Assembly: GCA_026874595.1 (NCBI GenBank)
Contig: CM049319.1
Coordinates: forward strand, 20,139,601-20,203,600
Reading direction: 5' to 3'
Length of the DNA: 64,000 nucleotides
From: Sipunculus nudus
Taxonomy: Eukaryota; Annelida; Sipuncula; Golfingiida; Sipunculidae
In this document: piece after piece, positions 24,901-36,203 of the stretch
Position numbering within the stretch: position 1 is the stretch's first letter
Layout: every line of letters begins with the position of its first letter
Translations under genes and position numbers: made by a program
Notes under the pieces: model-generated
Databases searched by the model: none
Seen by the model: only the letters and a program-made list of their open reading frames with translations
What the model was told of the DNA's origin: nothing

Positions 24901-26160
24901 AATGCTTTCTGTTCAATCTCTGTTCAAAGCGCCACCTCTTTCGCCAGTTTCCGCCGAGCAAATCTAGACCTGTTCCAGATCCATCGCAACCGAATTAGTG
25001 TTAGAAAGTCGATGAGAGGAATATCTTTTCTCAATCTTACAAAATATCGACCTTTTATATATGCCCAATAATTATGTTAGTTTGGAAATGTCTGTCTTCT
25101 CTATCAACATGACAAAGATCCTATGATCTATAAGTCAATATATTGTTTAATAATCTTCCAAGATGGTTGATTTTCCCTTCGAGCATTTACTTGCATATCT
25201 CCCAACGCTTTTATAATTGGCCGGTTTGCGATATTGGGCCACCGGGAAACGTTGACTGCCGATATGAAGATGGGACTTTAATGCATGGATTTCTTATGCA
25301 TGGACTCACTCATACTGACCATTCTGTTATGTATATTTGATCACAGATCTCGGCATCGGTGCCTTCTCCACTTCCAAGTAGGCCTCTGAGGCCAAATTTA
25401 GAGACCTGCTGGCTCCAGATTCATGCATATCACAACATCCCCATTGCCTTTAATTCAGCTTTAAATAAAGTATATTGCCTCTGTCTGCGAAGTTGTACAG
25501 ATGATAAAATTCCATCCTTCTTTGCCCTTTTGACAGTTCATTGCTAGCCCTGCCTGGGGTTTAATATTTGCGTTTACAAATAATGCTTAAAATAAAGCGT
25601 GGTTCTATGTACCGATAGACTTGGTGCCAGCTCTTATCACTTAAGTCGGCCAGAGAGGTGTACTTTAGTTATACAATATGCCGGGAGGTGGAGTACCCGT
25701 TCTAAGCTTTGCGACACAGCAGTCTGTAGCCGCCGATGGCGACGCAACAGGTTTCAGGTTTCTGTTGCGTCGACAGCCAACCAAAGGGCTAACTGGGGTT
25801 ATAGCACGATACGATATGTTACTCTTTGAAAGTAAATTGAATAAAAATATTTCTTATGGTTTTAACATACCAATGTTCACATTATGTTGTATGTCGAAAG
25901 GGCTGTAATAAAAAATAACCATTCTGGAAAGCATGAAGCACCTGTAACATCAACAACTGCCTTATTTGTCCAGAGAGAGTTGAAGTATTAACAGTCCGGT
26001 AGACATCTTGCATTTGGTGGCAGTCCTGTATTATGCTTTAGGCCTATGAACTGTTATGTTCATATTTTTACTTCGTTGGTGCAAAATAGTGCTGAGAACA
26101 GAGCAGTAATGTTTTTTAGTGGTCAAATATACAATTGTCATTGATGTACTGAACATTAAT

Positions 26161-26212
<52 letters not shown>

Positions 26213-27502
26213 TTAATCTCACAGTTGTGTATGGAGTGTTATAATCATAGTTAACTGCAGGGGCAATCTATGGACCCTACATTGAACCAGAACCTAAAAC
26301 AAAAGCATCTGATAAGTCCATTCTTATGGGCTACACAGTCTGATGACTCTGTTAGTAGGAGGGATTATGTTTTAATCATTGCATCGACTGGGCCAGTCTA
26401 GTTCATTGCGTTTCATTTAACTATAATATATATCTTGTTTTGGCTTGGTTAAAGGCCTGTCAGGGCATCATAGGTTTCGCTCTACTGTTTATCTGACTGT
26501 TGTACTTTGCTGTTGCAGATTGGTTGAAGGCCTGTCAGGGCGTCATGGGCTTCGCTCTGCTGTTTGAGTTCTTCATGCTGGTCACCATGAACATCCGTCC
26601 CTGGTGCTGCCCCAGTACGCCCGGTATCAGTATCCTCATCGGCCTGGTTCAACTGTTTGTCTGTAAGTACATATTTCTTTCTCTCCATTTTTGTCCATTA
26701 ACTTAATTATCACAATTTTTCTATAGTAGGATGAATTGCTTTAGGTGTAGATGCCGGCAAACGATTTCTGATAGATAATTTGCAAATTTTTAACGGTCTC
26801 AGTGCAACTGGTGGTATTTGAAGAAATTAGAAATAAACTGTGATTCTTATTTAAGACATGTTGATATTCGTTCATATATATTATTATATATAATAATTGC
26901 CTCTAAGAAATTAGTAGATAATTAAGCTCACGAGAGATGATTTGTGATAGATAGACAACAACATCACAAACGTCGCAATAACATTCATAATATTCAGTCT
27001 TATAAACGGCATTAAGATAAATTGGAAGTGAGCCGTTATTCTTGTTCCAACAATTTACACCTAGTCACAGGAACGACAGGGTTCAATATTGTAAGCTAAA
27101 TCACGCGGGCTCATAAATCTCACGACATATTTATATTTAAAAAAAAGAACAAAAAAGAAGGATAGCAGAATTGTCAAAGATATGCCAAAGACTGTTTATT
27201 CTTGTGCATGTAAGCAGGACTGTTGCATATAACACCATATGTCGGCACTGAGAATACATTTTGTTCATTGGTTCACAGAGATCTGTGTTTGTCTGGTTTC
27301 AGTTGTTGGTAAGGTGGCCACTATGATTGTATTCGGGAAGCACAATGAGCTTGGCGGGCTGCCAATGGACTTCATGATCCCCGGGACCTCGGAGAGGATG
27401 GGATTCTGCCCGTACATCAGCATCGTCGGCGCCGCCATGTCTCTCCTCGGGTCTGCCGCTTATTTCGCATACGGCTGTAAAGGCAGGGACAAAGAGGTGT
27501 AA
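17899..27502 (+). CDS. Four-transmembrane protein of the PMP22/EMP/MP20/claudin superfamily
   Basis: The gene is complete in four exons: 17899-18003, 22821-22989, 26519-26662 and 27303-27502 (618 nt, 205 residues plus TAA). All introns are GT/AG with matching phases. Predicted membrane segments are at about residues 8-27, 96-117, 128-150 and 178-197, the topology of this superfamily. The first extracellular loop carries the family signature GLFGFWAHC (residues 54-62, W59 and C62) with a second cysteine at C76, the expected disulphide pair, and an N-glycosylation sequon at N66 (NST). The tail is short (CKGRDKEV). Four coding exons of this type are usual for PMP22/LIM2-like genes. Such proteins organise membranes or cell junctions. 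The exact orthologue (EMP, LIM2/MP20, claudin-like) cannot be settled by eye, so no symbol is given. Intron 1 (4.8 kb) and intron 2 (3.5 kb) are full of repeats. ATTAAA at 27660-27665 is a possible poly(A) signal. Confidence 0.85.
18713..18969. repeat. CT and AT microsatellites in intron 1 of the PMP22-like gene
   Basis: A CT tract at about 18713-18745 runs into AT tracts at 18748-18805. A further AT tract ends in GTAT units at 18927-18969. Confidence 0.9.
18990..19085. repeat. TTCGCGAA-rich palindromic repeat
   Basis: TTTTCGCGAAATG, GCTTTCGCGAATATCGCGAA and GGCGAAAA make nested palindromes. Such CGCGAA blocks are common in mollusc repeats. Only a short copy is seen. Confidence 0.4.
19809..20130. 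repeat. Compound minisatellite: GA tracts alternating with a conserved spacer
   Basis: Four units of GA tract (8 to 58 bases) plus spacer GTTAAAAAGTTCCC..ATGTTATTGTTTTATTACCA.TATAGC. Spacers start at about 19867, 19955, 20011 and 20082. The spacer sequence is well kept while the GA length varies strongly. Confidence 0.9.
20860..21120 (+). mobile_element. tRNA-derived SINE-like sequence
   Basis: GATCGTGAGTTCGAATCTC contains a pol III B box inside a paired T-arm (GTGAG/CTCAT). No matching acceptor stem or A box is preserved upstream, so it is not a tRNA gene. A GC-rich body follows. Confidence 0.45.
21275..21571. mobile_element. MITE-like element with GGTTCTCAGGCAC inverted ends, copy 2
   Basis: Left end GATTCTTAGGCAC, right end GTGCCTGAGAACC. 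About 297 bases, homologous to 7801-8094 through the whole body. It lies in intron 1 of the PMP22-like gene. Confidence 0.75.
21899..21980. repeat. AAT trinucleotide microsatellite
   Basis: About 22 units on the plus strand, then a degenerate tail. Confidence 0.95.
23651..23976. repeat. 166-base tandem duplication in intron 2 of the PMP22-like gene
   Basis: 23651-23810 and 23817-23976 align at an offset of 166 (GCTCTTTCTC, CTGTCTCTGTATCTCTGAAA, TCTGATTTCTGATATGAATA). Moderate divergence. Confidence 0.85.
24037..24593. repeat. 277-base tandem duplication in intron 2 of the PMP22-like gene
   Basis: The unit beginning ATAAGCTTTCTTAATGTTGG occurs at 24037 and 24314 and ends in CACCGGGTCGGATTATA. 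Only a few substitutions separate the copies, so it is recent. A C tract follows at about 24605. Confidence 0.95.
26162..26214. repeat. AT then GT dinucleotide microsatellite
   Basis: AT run passing into GTGTGT units. Confidence 0.95.
26445..26490 (+). pseudogene. Partial duplicate of exon 3 of the PMP22-like gene
   Basis: These 46 bases repeat 26520-26565, the start of exon 3, with five differences. All five are transitions relative to the exon. The copy sits just upstream of the real acceptor. It lacks its own AG acceptor and has lost the reading frame shortly after the match (TAG, then TGA). It is a local duplication remnant. Confidence 0.8.
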
Positions 27503-29280
27503 ACCGCGGTGAACCAAGTGATAACGGACCATTAATCCCCGCTAGGGGGCGCCATCTATCGCAGTGCAACAAGCGACATCTGGTGGCCCTTGGGGAGAAA
27601 ATAACCCTCTGTTCTTGTTTTTTCTGTTTTCTTTTCTTTTTTACATTATGTCACAGGTCATTAAACGCAATGTTTAAAACACCAAAGTCTTATTTACAGG
27701 CATATGTGACTGTGCTTTTCAGCAAATACTACTGATCATTTTAAATCATTATTTTCTGCCAAAATCTAAGAACTACTGATTCCCTCTCCCAGGTCAAATA
27801 AGTTTCTTAGACAGTCATCACCATTATGAGCATCATTGACACATTGAAAAAAAAATAATTAGAATTACAGCGCTACGCATTTCACTTTCCTACCACACAG
27901 CAAGTCAGGAATTAAGTATTTACACTGGAGACGGGGAACATATTTATGTTATCGAATTTCTGCTGTGTTCGATACCGGAAATGAAATAACTTTCAAACAC
28001 GCAGACGTAACAACAATTTTGGATGTGAAGCTGTGCGCATTGATGCAAGGGCCAGATATGGACGGCGCCCCCTGGCGGGAGGGCGATAAATTGAAGGTGT
28101 CGATATGGATTACAAGAATCCTAGACCCAACTCCCCAAGTCTCATATTTTTACAGCTGTACTTATGTGGAGTTCAAGTGAAGACCATCGTATTCTACGCT
28201 CTATGATTTTTATTTTGTTTTATTACTAACAAACGTTCCACAGCACTTTCAAATTGTACAAAATTATGTACCAGCAATGCTCAAGTTATTTTTCATATAC
28301 AAACAGATAGACTTTTTCAACTAATGAATCATAACTTAACGACGCAGTTTCGCTCTCCATGGGGTAACATCTTGCTTTTTTTGCACATAATCCATAATAC
28401 ATTTGTGCTAATTCTGTCAAATGAGCGATAAAATATATTTGTGAGTAATTACTGAACCAAGTGTAGGGGGGGGGGGGGCTAGTATGTTACTGGTTTTACA
28501 TGTCTACACTTTACATCTGTTTGTATTATTGTGACCTGCATTGGCAAGATCCTGCATATATCCTAAAATATCTGGTGGATTTCACTTTTCTTTCCGAAAT
28601 ACATAAACTACAGGGGCGTTTAAACTCAGTGTATAAAATAAACACAGATAATGGATAAAGTTATTATTGTAGAAATCAGTACTTTAAATAGATAACACCT
28701 TAGTTGAGAAATTCAATATCATATATCAAGATGTGGGAGAGACTACATCTCTCTACAATCTTAACACAGGTGTCTACTGTGTTCTTTACGCTATATAGTT
28801 GAATGTAATTTGTTTTGTTTAGCTGTCATATTAGACCCAGTTGTGGCTCTGTGTTTACATCAGAGCCACAACTGGGTCTAACTGTCCTATATATACTCAT
28901 TTTCGTTATTATCATCTTCTTGGTAACGGCAAGCACGAAATAACATATAACAAATATTTTTGTTAATAAATTACGGCTCATTCTATGGTTGTGCATCTGT
29001 ACACAGCAAATTAGTATGATATAGAACGCATATATGAATAGTCTGCTGGAAATAGTGAAGATTAATATTATGATTATGCTGTTTATATTAAACTTGTGTG
29101 AAAAAAAAATAAAAATTTCAATTTTTATATGGTGTTACCGAGTTTTCCTTTGGAGCATTGTGTTACATATTTTTATTTTACACGCTAAAGCATGACACAT
29201 AAATGAAACTGTAAATATCTGGCATCAGATTTGCCGTATCATCCCCAGATTGTTAAGATATACCCCCTTCTTAAATAGGC
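27503..29280. other. 3' flank of the PMP22-like gene
   Basis: Probable 3' UTR and intergenic DNA: ATTAAA at 27660, an unrecognised 71-codon frame at 27965-28180, a G tract near 28467 and a perfect hairpin listed separately. No gene was recognised. Confidence 0.4.
28831..28881. repeat. Perfect 21-base inverted repeat with 9-base loop
   Basis: Arm TTAGACCCAGTTGTGGCTCTG spans 28831-28851 (its last 20 bases are TAGACCCAGTTGTGGCTCTG). Its exact reverse complement is at 28861-28881, and the loop is TGTTTACAT. No mismatches. Confidence 0.95.
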
Positions 29281-29319
29281 CCCCTTCCTCGCAAGCATAT
29301 ACTGACATTTGACAAGGCC

Positions 29320-30190
29320 ACCAGAGTCAAGGTTAATAATTTTTGAACTTTTCAAATATCCTGGTCTATGGTTCGTGTAGCAAATGCAGTTATTCAAAAT
29401 ATAGCATTAACAAATCTGTTTTTTTTTACGTTTGATCTTAAAAGTCAAGGTCACTAGTCTTTAAAAACAAATCTGAGATATTGGTTGAAATATTTGTTGT
29501 GTTAAATTCGAAGGAAATAATTGGAAACTTCAAGCATTATTGGGTTAACAAAAATCCTGTTACTGCAAATTAGACCTTGAAAAAACATGACTAAGGTCTA
29601 CAGTCTTGAAACATGTCTAAGATCTTGGTGGACACAATTTGTGTTTCACATTTGGAGAAAAAAAGACGGGGTGAACAAAGATTTTACTGTGAAGGTCAAT
29701 GTTTTCAAACTCTATTGACAACGTATCATCTGACATCTTACATTTTAAATTTAAGAAAAATACACCTAACCATTTGATAACCCATGTTTTGTTTGTTTTT
29801 TACCAAATGTGGAATTCTTCAAGGTCAAGGCCACTCTCATATTAAAGGTCATGACAAAAAATTAATCGGACCTCATCCCATAACCCAAATCTATGCATGT
29901 GTATAATATTAAAGATATCTGTCCATTAGTTTTTACTTATGTTCACGGTCATCTCAAGTGACAATGATAGGGTTATCAGAAAGGGTAAAAACAAGAAGAT
30001 AACCAGTGGTGCCACCAATCTCCCATACAAGTCAAAGCTATTCAAGATCTCCAGCCAACTTTATTTGATTTTTTTGGATGACTCTGTGCATGCTGTCTTG
30101 AGATATTCAAGATTGTGTGTGATAGTCACAAAAAATTTTGCTATTCAAGGTCAAGGTAACTCTCCTATTAAAGGTCACGACCCCATTTAA
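29320..30190. repeat. Quasi-tandem repeat of about 120 to 127 bases with TCAAGGTCA cores
   Basis: Blocks around 29325, 29447, 29573, 29693, 29820 and 30147 carry AAGGTCA or its inverse. The best-kept units read TCAAGGTCAAGG.CACTCTC.TATTAAAGGTCA. The units are diverged. Confidence 0.65.
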
Positions 30191-30814
30191 ATAGGCTTTG
30201 CCTTCTCATCCATATCTATGAACATGTGTAGTTTGATAAAGATCCGTACAATTTTTCTTTGAGTAATCTCACTCGCAAGATTTGTCTGTGGCAGCAGTGA
30301 TGGCGGGACAGTGCTTAAACAATAGTATCCCTGACTCTGGGGATACAATCAAATACAATGGAAGTGGTTAATTCGGCGTGTCTGAATTTTAGCGAATTTT
30401 TCATTTTATATCGTTATCGGAGTCCGAATTTTCGCGCAAATCCGTATGTAAGGTAATTAATTGTGTATCAAATTATTAAAATATTTATAAAGAAAGGTTT
30501 GTAAGGTAACCTACATCCCATCTAACAACGTTCGGATGACCGCTGGTATGCCACGGGCGACTGGTCGAGTATACCGTGACGGTAAGGTGTGAACAATACG
30601 TGATTAATCAGGAATAATCAAGTTTGATAATGCACTGGTACTGCAATCAGATACGTTGTTTGACATCTGAGCAAGTTGTAGAATTTCTCTTAAAAAATTA
30701 TTATACTAACCAGAAGCAGCCGAAAAAAACCACAGAAATGACAACAGTTGCAGGTCGCTCTCAGCTCAGTCGTGCTTAAAAGCTATGGGAAGGGCTACAG
30801 GGGTGCCTAAAACA

Positions 30815-31080
30815 GTGGCGTAACCAGTGGGGTGGCCGGGTGGGCAGCTGGCCCCCCGGACCCCTAAAAATGGGAAGGTAGCAAAAAAATCAGGGAGGGA
30901 AAAAAGGTAGGAAAGAAATAAGAGGGGAAAGAGGGAAGAAGAGAAAGGGAAGGAAGAAGAAAAGGGAAAGAAAAGAAAAGGAAAAGAAAAAGCAGAAAGG
31001 GAAGGAAGAAGTACAGAATAGGGAAACCTCTTGAGTCTTGCCCCCGGATGGTTAGGTCTGGTTAAGCCCCTGGCCTTAAA
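30815..31080. repeat. Repeat block with long polypurine tract
   Basis: GTGGCGTAACCAGTGGGG...GCCCCCCGGACCCCT opens the block. About 160 almost pure A/G bases follow (30860-31018), then TCTGGTTAAGCCCCTGG. The ends are typical of dispersed invertebrate repeats. Confidence 0.5.
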
Positions 31081-31119
31081 AGGCTACTTATTGTTTCACA
31101 GTTGTTTCAACAAATCACT

Positions 31120-31400
31120 TGAAATGAGACGGGGTATTTCACGAGTAATCACTTGCTATGAACTCTAGTGACAACATGACTACTCTAACATTTTGGCCGA
31201 GGGAGTCTCAACTCAAGCAACCATGTATGGAGGGATTACTAGGCCCACATGACTGTGTGTTAGGCGAAAATGCTGCAATCTTCCGAGCGTTCGCATCGAA
31301 TTTACGCGTCCCTATTTTAGCGAGAAAAAAAATCTAGCTCCCGCTATAAGCGCAAAAAATTAAAACCCCGTCAACAAAACCACTTCCACAGTATATGACT
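31120..31400 (+). repeat. Dispersed repeat, copy B
   Basis: Counterpart of 6470-6770 in opposite orientation. It shares ATCACTTGCTATGAA, ACATGACTACTCTAACAT and the ATTAAAACCCC end. Confidence 0.55.
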
Positions 31401-33440
31401 TTGGCCCAGTATCAGGCCTAAATACCATTGTAACAATTGTGACAACATAATTGTTACCACAGAAATAAACCCTGGATGACCCTGGGCTTAGGCCATCTAA
31501 CTGACTAAAGTCTCCTTACTGCAACAGACCCTGAAGCTTAACTACACACAAAAATTTAAAGAAAAAATGTTTTAATATTTTTATTAACGAAAATGTGTGC
31601 AGCTGTGACATTACCCAAAGAAGACACAATTAGTTTCATTTTCCTCGAGTGTACACGTGCAACCAGAATAAAAATTGAAATAAGAAATTAGACCACTATT
31701 ATCCAATTTTTCACAAGTTGATATGGGTATAACTGGACAAGCTTTAAAAATTAACATCAGTCACTCTAAAAAATATATATGAGACCACAAATGTTTAGAA
31801 TAGTTGGCTTAACTATTGATCAATGTTGCTTAAACAAAATATTTTAACACATTGATTATATTTATCCAAGACTTAATTTGCCTAACGTCACACGTCCAAC
31901 CCTAACAATTATATGTTTTAACATATGTGCAATGTAAATCAAATGTTGGGGAAGCATATACACGCTACAGGCCTGTCAAGGATAAATGACTGAAAAGAGT
32001 AAGCACTATGGAAAAAAAAGGATGAGCATTCTTTGAGATTAACAGTGAAAAAAGGGAGTAAAATAAGTGACAATTCCCCATTTTTCTTTCACCGACTGAT
32101 GAACAGGTGCTCCACATACTGCGATTGTATGTTAAATCATTACATGTGTATAGATAAAAAAAACTGACATATACATTGGGCACATCCCCCTGTATGAAGA
32201 TAAGGGCATTTGACACATGTTATGACACATGCTGGACGTATGCACACACAAAAAGGGGCCCGTTCTTGGTCTAACTGGACTTTTTCATTGAGAGAAGAAA
32301 ATAATATATCTTGGAACTCTATTCCTGAAAAACAGAGGAAAAAAAGTGGTACTGAAAGAAAGAGAGGAAAGAAAGAGAGTAATTAGCGTCATTTTCAGTA
32401 AGTCATCATAAAAAAGGGACTCTTTTTAAAAACAAGGGACCCATGGGTCACTGTGCTCAGCTGAAGTTGACCTTGAAGGTAAAAATCTAAAATAATATCA
32501 AATGGAGATAAAGTGTAAGAGGAAGAGGTAATAAAGGCCATGGTTGGTTTATATGATTAGTTTGTATTGATGAGAAAGAAATTGTTGCAAATAATATTTT
32601 GTGACCTGACCATGTGTTTCCTAATGTTGAAACTGAAGCATGTGAGCTGTTTGTGAACAAATGATCTGTACTATTACCATGATCATTTGTTGGCTTTTTG
32701 ATTAACTGCTGACATTTCAGTAGTTTACACATTTGTCAAATTGAATCTATTTTTTTGTATAATATATATTATTAAATATTTGTATTTTTTTATGAAATGT
32801 ATACAGTTGAAATATGACTAATTAACAACATAAAACAGGGCAAAAAAAGCCTGATCTCAAATTCTGCTGAGGCAGGAAAATAATATGAACAAATGATTGT
32901 ATTAAATCCTCATTTTTTATCACATCAATTTTTTTTTTAAATTTAAGTTTATATTTCTATACATTTCCAATATAACATATATATCTGAATATAAAAGTTG
33001 ATTCATAATTCTCAATTGCATCATCATAAATCTCAATCTTGTCAGATAACAATACCATCATGCATACAAATGTTTATTTATTTTTTACCACAAAAATGTA
33101 TCTTTTAAATCTGCAAAACAAAAAATATCTAAAAATAATACTTGATTTAGATTTCACAATTTTTAATTGTGTCATTATTTATCCATAATGTGCTTCATAT
33201 TTTATAAATTTAAGCATACTGATGGGTTCAGTTATATTTGTTAAAATCATTTAAAAGAAAATTGATTTCTTTGAAAATGCTACATTACACAACATTGCAT
33301 CTTCTGGATTACACCTTGAATTACTTTTTCAAGGAAATTTTTTGCATATCCGAGTGGAAACAGCATTACAATTAAGGAGATACAGTGAAAACAATAACAA
33401 TTACTGCATAACACTTGGTGGGTTGGGTTTGCAGGGGGGG
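31400..33440. other. Intergenic stretch without recognised genes
   Basis: AT-rich, only short frames, no recognisable domain. A short G tract sits at about 33434. Confidence 0.4.
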
Positions 33441-33444
33441 GGGA

Positions 33445-33575
33445 TCAATTGTGGTGGTGTGGTGATATGAGAATAACTGTACACCTGTCACAGCAGGGGA
33501 TCTCCCCCAGTGACTGTAACAAATCAGAAACCCTGGCATAGCTGACGTCCAGTGACCTGGAGTGGGACCCTGCAT
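33445..33575 (-). other. Candidate terminal exon of an unknown gene
   Basis: After a minus-strand acceptor (GATTACAG, boundary at 33575) an open frame reads SRSLDVSYARVSDLLQSLG, EIPCCDRCTVILISPHHHN and TGA at 33447-33445. The amino-acid composition is protein-like, but I recognise no family and could not find the upstream exon. It could be an alternative 3' exon of MED18 or chance. Confidence 0.3.
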
Positions 33576-33999
33576 CTGTAATCTAAACAAATAACTACAA
33601 TAGAGCCTCAAGAAAAAAAAATCAATAACTTGCTTAATTTTAAAGCTTTTATTTTCAAATTTCAGATTTAAACAAATTAAATATTTATGTTTACATGCTG
33701 TGAAAATTAAATCAACAGTACTTCCAGGAAAAAAACGTGCAATGGTCAAATTGGGCAAAATTTAAGGTACTGATTTTATTTTTATGCTAATAACTTAAAA
33801 ATTTTACAAAATTCAGATCTTATTTTGGGTAAACAATTGAATCTTAATTAAACATAGTTATATACTTGGGAAAAAAAGACTCTATTTTCAAAATTTTTCA
33901 TGTTAAGTGAGTAAATATTTTTCCTGATTTTTTACAAAGTCGATTATGTTTGGGCCCATAACTTAACATATTTATACTTAACAGACTTAATTTCTAGGA

Positions 34000-34321
34000 T
34001 GTATATAGGAACTATATGGAGGAATATTTATGGTAAATATGAGGAAAAACAGATGAGTGGTTTTGATATTAGGCAGTCCTGAAGTGTGAAAATAGGATTT
34101 TAATAAAAAATTGAGGTTTTTCCTTAATTTCTCAAAGGAACGAAGTAGCAAAGACCCAGTTTTCGGCTTGGTAGGAGATCTTGGGGACATCTAACATTAT
34201 GCTGAATTTTTGAGTGGATTCCTAGGTCTTACGGTTTCAAAACGTGCAACATCTATGGACGAACGGACGGACAATGGACCACGACTATAGCTCAGATGAC
34301 TTATAGTCAGCTGAGCTGAAA
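34000..34321. mobile_element. Dispersed repeat with terminal hairpin, copy 2
   Basis: Homologous to 6051-6371 over its full length. The terminal hairpin at 34289-34317 is complete (AGCTCA ... TGAGCT), followed by GAAAA. It lies about 1 kb downstream of the MED18 stop codon. Confidence 0.65.
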
Positions 34322-35278
34322 AAAGAGTCATCCGGCAGACCTGATGCTAGATGGGATGGCTAAAGTTGAATAAATATTGGATAAATTAATGTGTTAACTG
34401 ATGTAAATGGTGGGATAGTGTATGTAAACTGTATGTGGCAGCCAATAGGCCACAGTAACCCAATTCCATTTTTTTTTTGCAGAGAACTCCACCTCCCTGT
34501 AAGAGTGAGTATTATCAGTATTTTAATCATTGGCAGATCTGGTGCAAGGTGATCCCCCTCTACCAAAAAGAGATATTATTATTTATAAGTGGTCTACCTA
34601 ATTGGTATAAGGCGAGCTGTTACATCTGCATTTTAAAAACAAAACTTAAACCAAAAATCCATGTTGTCAATATATTTTTTTTATTGACAAAATACATACA
34701 ATATATGCTGTATATCATATACCTTTAAATGAACACAGAAAGTACACCCATGTGTCCCACTGAATCACTATAAGGACTGGTACTTGCACCTAGGGACACA
34801 GGAATGCTGAATTTATAAATAATAATAATGTTACACTGATTTCCACAGTATATAATATACACCATGATCTGAAGTGTGTATGTAAACAATTGATCTTAAA
34901 TTTTGATTTTTTTTATGAGATTATAACAAACAGCCAGTAAAAAAATTAATCTGGTTTATCTCCAAAATAACTAAAATAAGAAAAAAGTCCTTTCTTTGTT
35001 ACATCCAATCTCTCCAATCATCCACACTGTCAGAGTTCAAGGTGCCTGACCTCTTAGGTCAAGGGATAAGTCCTCTTTACACTGTCCACTGTTTATAGCA
35101 AGGGGATCAGCCATTAAATTTTTCTGTGTATGCTTCAAAGGCAGCATGTTTAACATACTTTAATGCTGATATCATTCCCTAATCTGGCATAGATTTTCTC
35201 CAACTAGATTAAGTGACACATGCAGTCCTGAGGCTTTCCCAAACCACCTGTTGTGGCCTACCACTTAACCATGGTAAT

Positions 35279-36168
35279 CTAAGGTGTCTGCTGTTGTTGC
35301 TGCTGCTGTAGTCGCCTGTGGTCCACTTTCTCAAGTTGTACCAAGCTTGTATGAGTTAAGGAGAACTTATCAGAACTATTTAATTAAAAGTCAAATATCA
35401 GTTATTCTGGTTTTATTAACAAACCCTCTAGTGTGATCACTATGCTTTTATTGCACAAAAAAATTAAAACTAGATAAAGCTGTTTTAGCATGCAAATTTA
35501 TTGAGGGCCCCATGGTCACATAATTTCAGGAAATCATATCAAGATACGATTAAAACCACTTTTTGATGATTTTAAGTCATTGTTGAAAATGCAAAAGTGC
35601 TTATAAATTGCACAAATATGGGTAAAGGTCAACCAAAAGTTGATCAGGTTGAAAGATTCATTAGTCGTTGCCTTCCACTAAATTAGAACAAAACCAAGTC
35701 AAAACAGTCAGTGCTATTGTGCTAAAGAACAATCAATGCCCAAAGTCTACTTTGACTTGGCCTTGAAAGCATAAGTCAAGGTCACAACACCAGGAAACAT
35801 ATTTTTGCCTCAATAATACAGAATTGTGATGTGATATTGGTAGATGCCAGCCTGTGGGAGATGTAAGCATTTTAAAAATGCAGACACGGATGGGACACCC
35901 ACCTTTGTAAATCAATAAGCTCCCAGTGCATTATTTATTTGTATTCAGCTTAGCAAATGAAATATCACTTCTTCTAAAATAGAAAGTTTTGATTTGGAAA
36001 TAATTTACATGGCATGGATGAAATATTTAAATGATAACTGTGTGATATGAACTGATCTCGTGTTTGCTCAGTGGAACCCAATAAAAGCAAGCTGATAGTA
36101 TTCTTTATGAAATCAAGGTTCAGCCTTCAGTTGTAAGTCATTTCATGTTAATATATATATATAATACA

Positions 36169-36203
<35 letters not shown>

